DNA from: Patescibacteria group bacterium
GTDB taxonomy: Bacteria; Patescibacteriota; Minisyncoccia; Minisyncoccales; S141-161
NCBI GenBank assembly: GCA_015491015.1
Contig: WFWQ01000069.1
Coordinates: 1-15,768 of the forward strand
Length of the DNA stretch: 15,768 nt
Direction: 5' to 3'
The notes under the pieces were generated by a model. The model was not told the DNA's origin and made no database searches. It saw only the letters and a program-made list of their open reading frames with translations. Shown in pieces: positions 14,171 through 15,768 of the stretch (position 1 is the first letter of the stretch; every line of letters begins with the position of its first letter). Both the position numbers and the translations under genes were made by a program.

Positions 14171-15090
14171 AGCAGTACTTAGAGCTTTTAAAAGAGATTT
14201 TAGAAAAAGGAGTAGACAAAGAAAATAGAACTGGAATTAAAACCAGGGTTTTGTTTGGGAAAGTTTTAAGATTCAACTTAGAAGAAGGTTTTCCAGCTGT
14301 AACTACTAAAAAGTTAGCTTTCAAAAGTGTATTAGCTGAGCTTTTGTGGTTTTTAAAAGGAGAATCAGATATTAAAAAGCTTCATTGGTTAAACTGCCCA
14401 ATTTGGGACTTAAATGTTAAAAGTAAAGAGTGGCAAGCTAAAACTAAAGATAAAGATTCAGCAGGAAGGATTTACGGCGTTCAATGGCGAAGCTGGCAAG
14501 GGAAGGAAAAGACTATAGACCAACTCAAAGAAGCTATAGAAAAGATTAAAAACAACCCTGAAGATAGAAGAATTTTAGTTTTAGCCTGGAAACCGGATGA
14601 GTTAGATCAAATGTGCCTTCCTCCTTGCCATCTCTTGTTTCAATTTTTCGTTAATCCTCAAACTAAAGAGCTCTCTTTGGCTATGTTTCAAAGAAGCTGT
14701 GATATGTTTTTAGGAGTTCCTTTTAACATTGCTTCTTATTCTTTGCTTTTGCATATAGTTTCAGCCTTAACCAAACTAAAACCTAAAGAATTTGTTCACT
14801 TTTTAGGAGATTGCCACATTTACCACAATCACTTTCCTCAAGTTAAAGAGCAGTTAAAAAGGAAACCTTATCCCTTGCCAAAATTAAAGTTAAATCCTCT
14901 CTTCTTTGAAATGAACTCTATTGAAGATTTAGACAAGTTTATTGAAGAAATCTTTAATCAAGCTAAGAAGATTAAAGAAAAGTATCCTGAAAAAATAGCC
15001 AAAAAGAAAGTGTATCAACTTTTAGACAAAGTAGCTACTTTAGAAAATTATAAACATCATCCTCCCTTAAAAGCTGAAATGGCGGTATGA
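14167..15090 (+). CDS. thyA: Thymidylate synthase (ThyA)
   Basis: Converts dUMP and 5,10-methylene-THF to dTMP and dihydrofolate. Seen: ENRTGIKT (19-26), FPAVTTKKL, ELLWFLKGESD, YGVQWRSW, PEDRRILVLAW with the phosphate-binding Arg pair, catalytic C154 in MCLPPCHLLFQFF, QRSCDMFLGVPFNIASYSLL and DCHIYHNHF, ending HHPPLKAEMAV. At 307 residues it exceeds the 264 of E. coli; extra sequence sits near 82-97 and in a Lys/Glu-rich helix near 249-285. It overlaps glyA and folA by 4 nt each (ATGA), so the three are almost certainly translated as a unit. All catalytic residues are present. Confidence 0.97.
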   Translation: MKQYLELLKEILEKGVDKENRTGIKTRVLFGKVLRFNLEEGFPAVTTKKLAFKSVLAELLWFLKGESDIKKLHWLNCPIWDLNVKSKEWQAKTKDKDSAGRIYGVQWRSWQGKEKTIDQLKEAIEKIKNNPEDRRILVLAWKPDELDQMCLPPCHLLFQFFVNPQTKELSLAMFQRSCDMFLGVPFNIASYSLLLHIVSALTKLKPKEFVHFLGDCHIYHNHFPQVKEQLKRKPYPLPKLKLNPLFFEMNSIEDLDKFIEEIFNQAKKIKEKYPEKIAKKKVYQLLDKVATLENYKHHPPLKAEMAV

Positions 15091-15584
15091 TAATAACTTT
15101 GGTAGCGGCTATAGCCAAAAATTGGGTAATTGGAAAAGATAATTCTTTGCCTTGGCACATCCCTGCAGATCTGAAAAGATTTAAAATTTTAACTTTAGGC
15201 AAACCTGTAATTATGGGAAGAAGAACCTTTGAATCCATTGGAAAGCCTTTACCCAAAAGAATAAATATTGTCCTATCTTGGCAAAAAGATCTCCCCGAAA
15301 AAGAAAACTTATTAGTTGCCACCTCTATTCCTGAAGCCTTAAAGATAGCTAAAAATTTTGGCCAAGAAGCGATAATAGCAGGAGGAGCTCAAGTTTACAA
15401 GCAATTTTTACCTTTAGCTCAAAGAATGCACTTAACCTTAATAGAAAAAGAGTTTGAAGGTGATACCTTCTTCCCTCAATTTAACTTAAAAGAGTGGAAA
15501 GTGGTTAAAGTTAAATCTTTACCTCCTAATCCTGAAACTCCCTATCCTTTAAAGTTTTTAACTCTCCAAAGAAAAAATTATTGA
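15087..15584 (+). CDS. folA: Dihydrofolate reductase
   Basis: NADPH-dependent reduction of dihydrofolate to tetrahydrofolate, regenerating the cofactor oxidised by ThyA. The 165 residues match bacterial FolA. Seen: VAAIAKNWVIGKDNSLPW (N-terminal strand and Met20-type loop), the catalytic acid in PADLKRFK (D28), VIMGRRTFESIG (NADPH binding), IAGGAQVYKQFLP and EGDTFFP. It is the last gene of ruvB-glyA-thyA-folA. An AT-rich stretch follows, with a short palindrome that may terminate transcription. Confidence 0.96.
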   Translation: MIITLVAAIAKNWVIGKDNSLPWHIPADLKRFKILTLGKPVIMGRRTFESIGKPLPKRINIVLSWQKDLPEKENLLVATSIPEALKIAKNFGQEAIIAGGAQVYKQFLPLAQRMHLTLIEKEFEGDTFFPQFNLKEWKVVKVKSLPPNPETPYPLKFLTLQRKNY

Positions 15585-15630
15585 AAAAAAATTATTAAAA
15601 ATTAAAAATAAAAACTTTAACAAAATAAAA

Positions 15631-15680
15631 CTCTCAGGTAACAATTTTTTCACGATCGTGAAAATTTTGCTCCCAGGTTG
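15631..15680 (+). repeat. Pair of imperfect direct repeats flanking the palindrome
   Basis: CTCTCAGGTAA (15631-15641) and CTCCCAGGTTG (15670-15680) match in 8 of 11 bases, including CTCnCAGGT, are 39 bp apart, and bracket the 18-bp palindrome. The second copy runs into the tRNA -35. Together they suggest a compact regulatory site, but short repeats in AT-rich DNA may be chance. Confidence 0.3.
15647..15664 (+). terminator. 18-bp perfect palindrome, possible weak terminator or operator
   Basis: TTTTCACGATCGTGAAAA is perfectly self-complementary and could fold into a 7-bp stem with a GATC loop, followed by TTTT on the plus strand. It lies 63 bp after folA and 14 bp before the -35 of the tRNA promoter. 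As a terminator it is weak, with three G-C pairs per stem. As a palindrome it could equally be a protein-binding site. Confidence 0.4.
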
Positions 15681-15706
15681 AAATCTTGAGAAAAAGGGGT
15701 TAAAAT
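15678..15706 (+). promoter_or_regulatory. Sigma70-type promoter for the tRNA
   Basis: TTGAAA (15678-15683), 17-nt spacer, TAAAAT (15701-15706). Predicted start at about 15713, only a few nt before the mature tRNA 5' end. Boxes and spacing are identical to the rpsT promoter. Confidence 0.72.
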
Positions 15707-15715
15707 TTTTTTAGA

Positions 15716-15768
15716 GGTGGGATGCGCCGAATTGGTAAGGCACCGGCCTGGAGAGCCGGGTCCGCCGC
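15716..15768 (+). tRNA. tRNA-Ser(GGA), 3' part outside window
   Basis: D arm GCC-GAATTGGTAA-GGC (15726-15741) with the GG of the D loop. The anticodon stem CCGGC/GCCGG (15743-15747 with 15755-15759) encloses the loop CTGGAGA, giving anticodon GGA (15750-15752), which reads UCU/UCC serine codons. GTCCGCCGC afterwards fits the beginning of the long variable arm of a class II tRNA. The acceptor partner, T arm and CCA lie beyond the edge, so the exact 5' end (15714-15717) cannot be fixed. Counting back from the D stem puts G, not the usual T, at position 8 unless one extra base is present. Confidence 0.87.

Noticed and set aside
15581-15608. TTGAAA-N16-TAAAAA as a promoter for a small RNA after folA
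   Set aside because: It lies in almost pure A/T sequence where such matches are expected by chance, and no stable structure or coding frame follows except the weak palindrome.
15647-15664. Palindrome as a chromosomal parS (ParB-binding) site
   Set aside because: The half-sites TTTCAC/GTGAAA match parS, but a GATC is inserted where parS half-sites abut, changing the spacing; no parAB genes are nearby.
1-15768. Alternative genetic code (UGA as Gly) known in some CPR lineages
   Set aside because: ruvA, rpsT, glyA, thyA and folA end at TGA at family-typical lengths, and no in-frame TGA interrupts any gene.
1-15768. CRISPR arrays, transposases, prophage genes or att sites
   Set aside because: No regularly spaced repeats, transposase or phage motifs were seen on either strand; the window looks like ordinary vertical chromosome apart from the signalling cassette.

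Overview
This is an AT-rich, gene-dense bacterial chromosome segment using the standard code (several genes end in a functional TGA). Arg is mostly AGA/AGG, proteins are Lys/Glu-rich, and genes overlap or nearly touch. Several traits together suggest a reduced-genome bacterium of the Candidate Phyla Radiation (Patescibacteria): a MurE-type ligase without most of its first domain, a stand-alone PolA-type 5'-3' exonuclease, REC-only response regulators, a short PilB-like ATPase and very short leaders without Shine-Dalgarno sequences. This placement is inference; no rRNA is present to settle it.

Layout. 1-1746 (minus): ruvA followed by a MurE-like ligase that runs off the left edge. 1770-4022 (plus): uvrB, then rpsT with its own promoter. 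3990-10326 (minus): an eight-gene run in transcription order tsaE, 5'-3' exonuclease, kinase-less multi-TM sensor, V4R-like sensor protein, soluble PAS histidine kinase, intact REC protein, REC protein lacking its phosphoacceptor, holA. 10351-11661 (plus): pilB-like ATPase. 11660-11820 (minus): a probable structured small RNA gene with a consensus-like promoter lying across the ruvB start codon. 11814-15584 (plus): ruvB-glyA-thyA-folA with overlapping genes. 15585-15715: AT-rich intergenic stretch with an 18-bp palindrome and a promoter, leading into a tRNA-Ser(GGA) cut by the right edge.

How the genes work together. GlyA, ThyA and FolA form the complete thymidylate/folate cycle, and RuvB heads the same run, so DNA precursor supply is linked to recombination and repair. 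RuvA, RuvB, UvrB, the exonuclease and HolA make this mainly a DNA repair/replication region. Inserted in it is a five-gene signalling cassette in which sensing, kinase and receiver functions lie on separate proteins.

The most unusual items are (1) a receiver protein with an apparent in-frame five-residue loss removing the phosphoacceptor Asp, (2) the unassigned ~125-nt structured RNA between pilB and ruvB, (3) the split signalling cassette, and (4) a recurring TTGAnA-N17-TAAAAT promoter placed so close to start codons that transcripts would be leaderless or nearly so.
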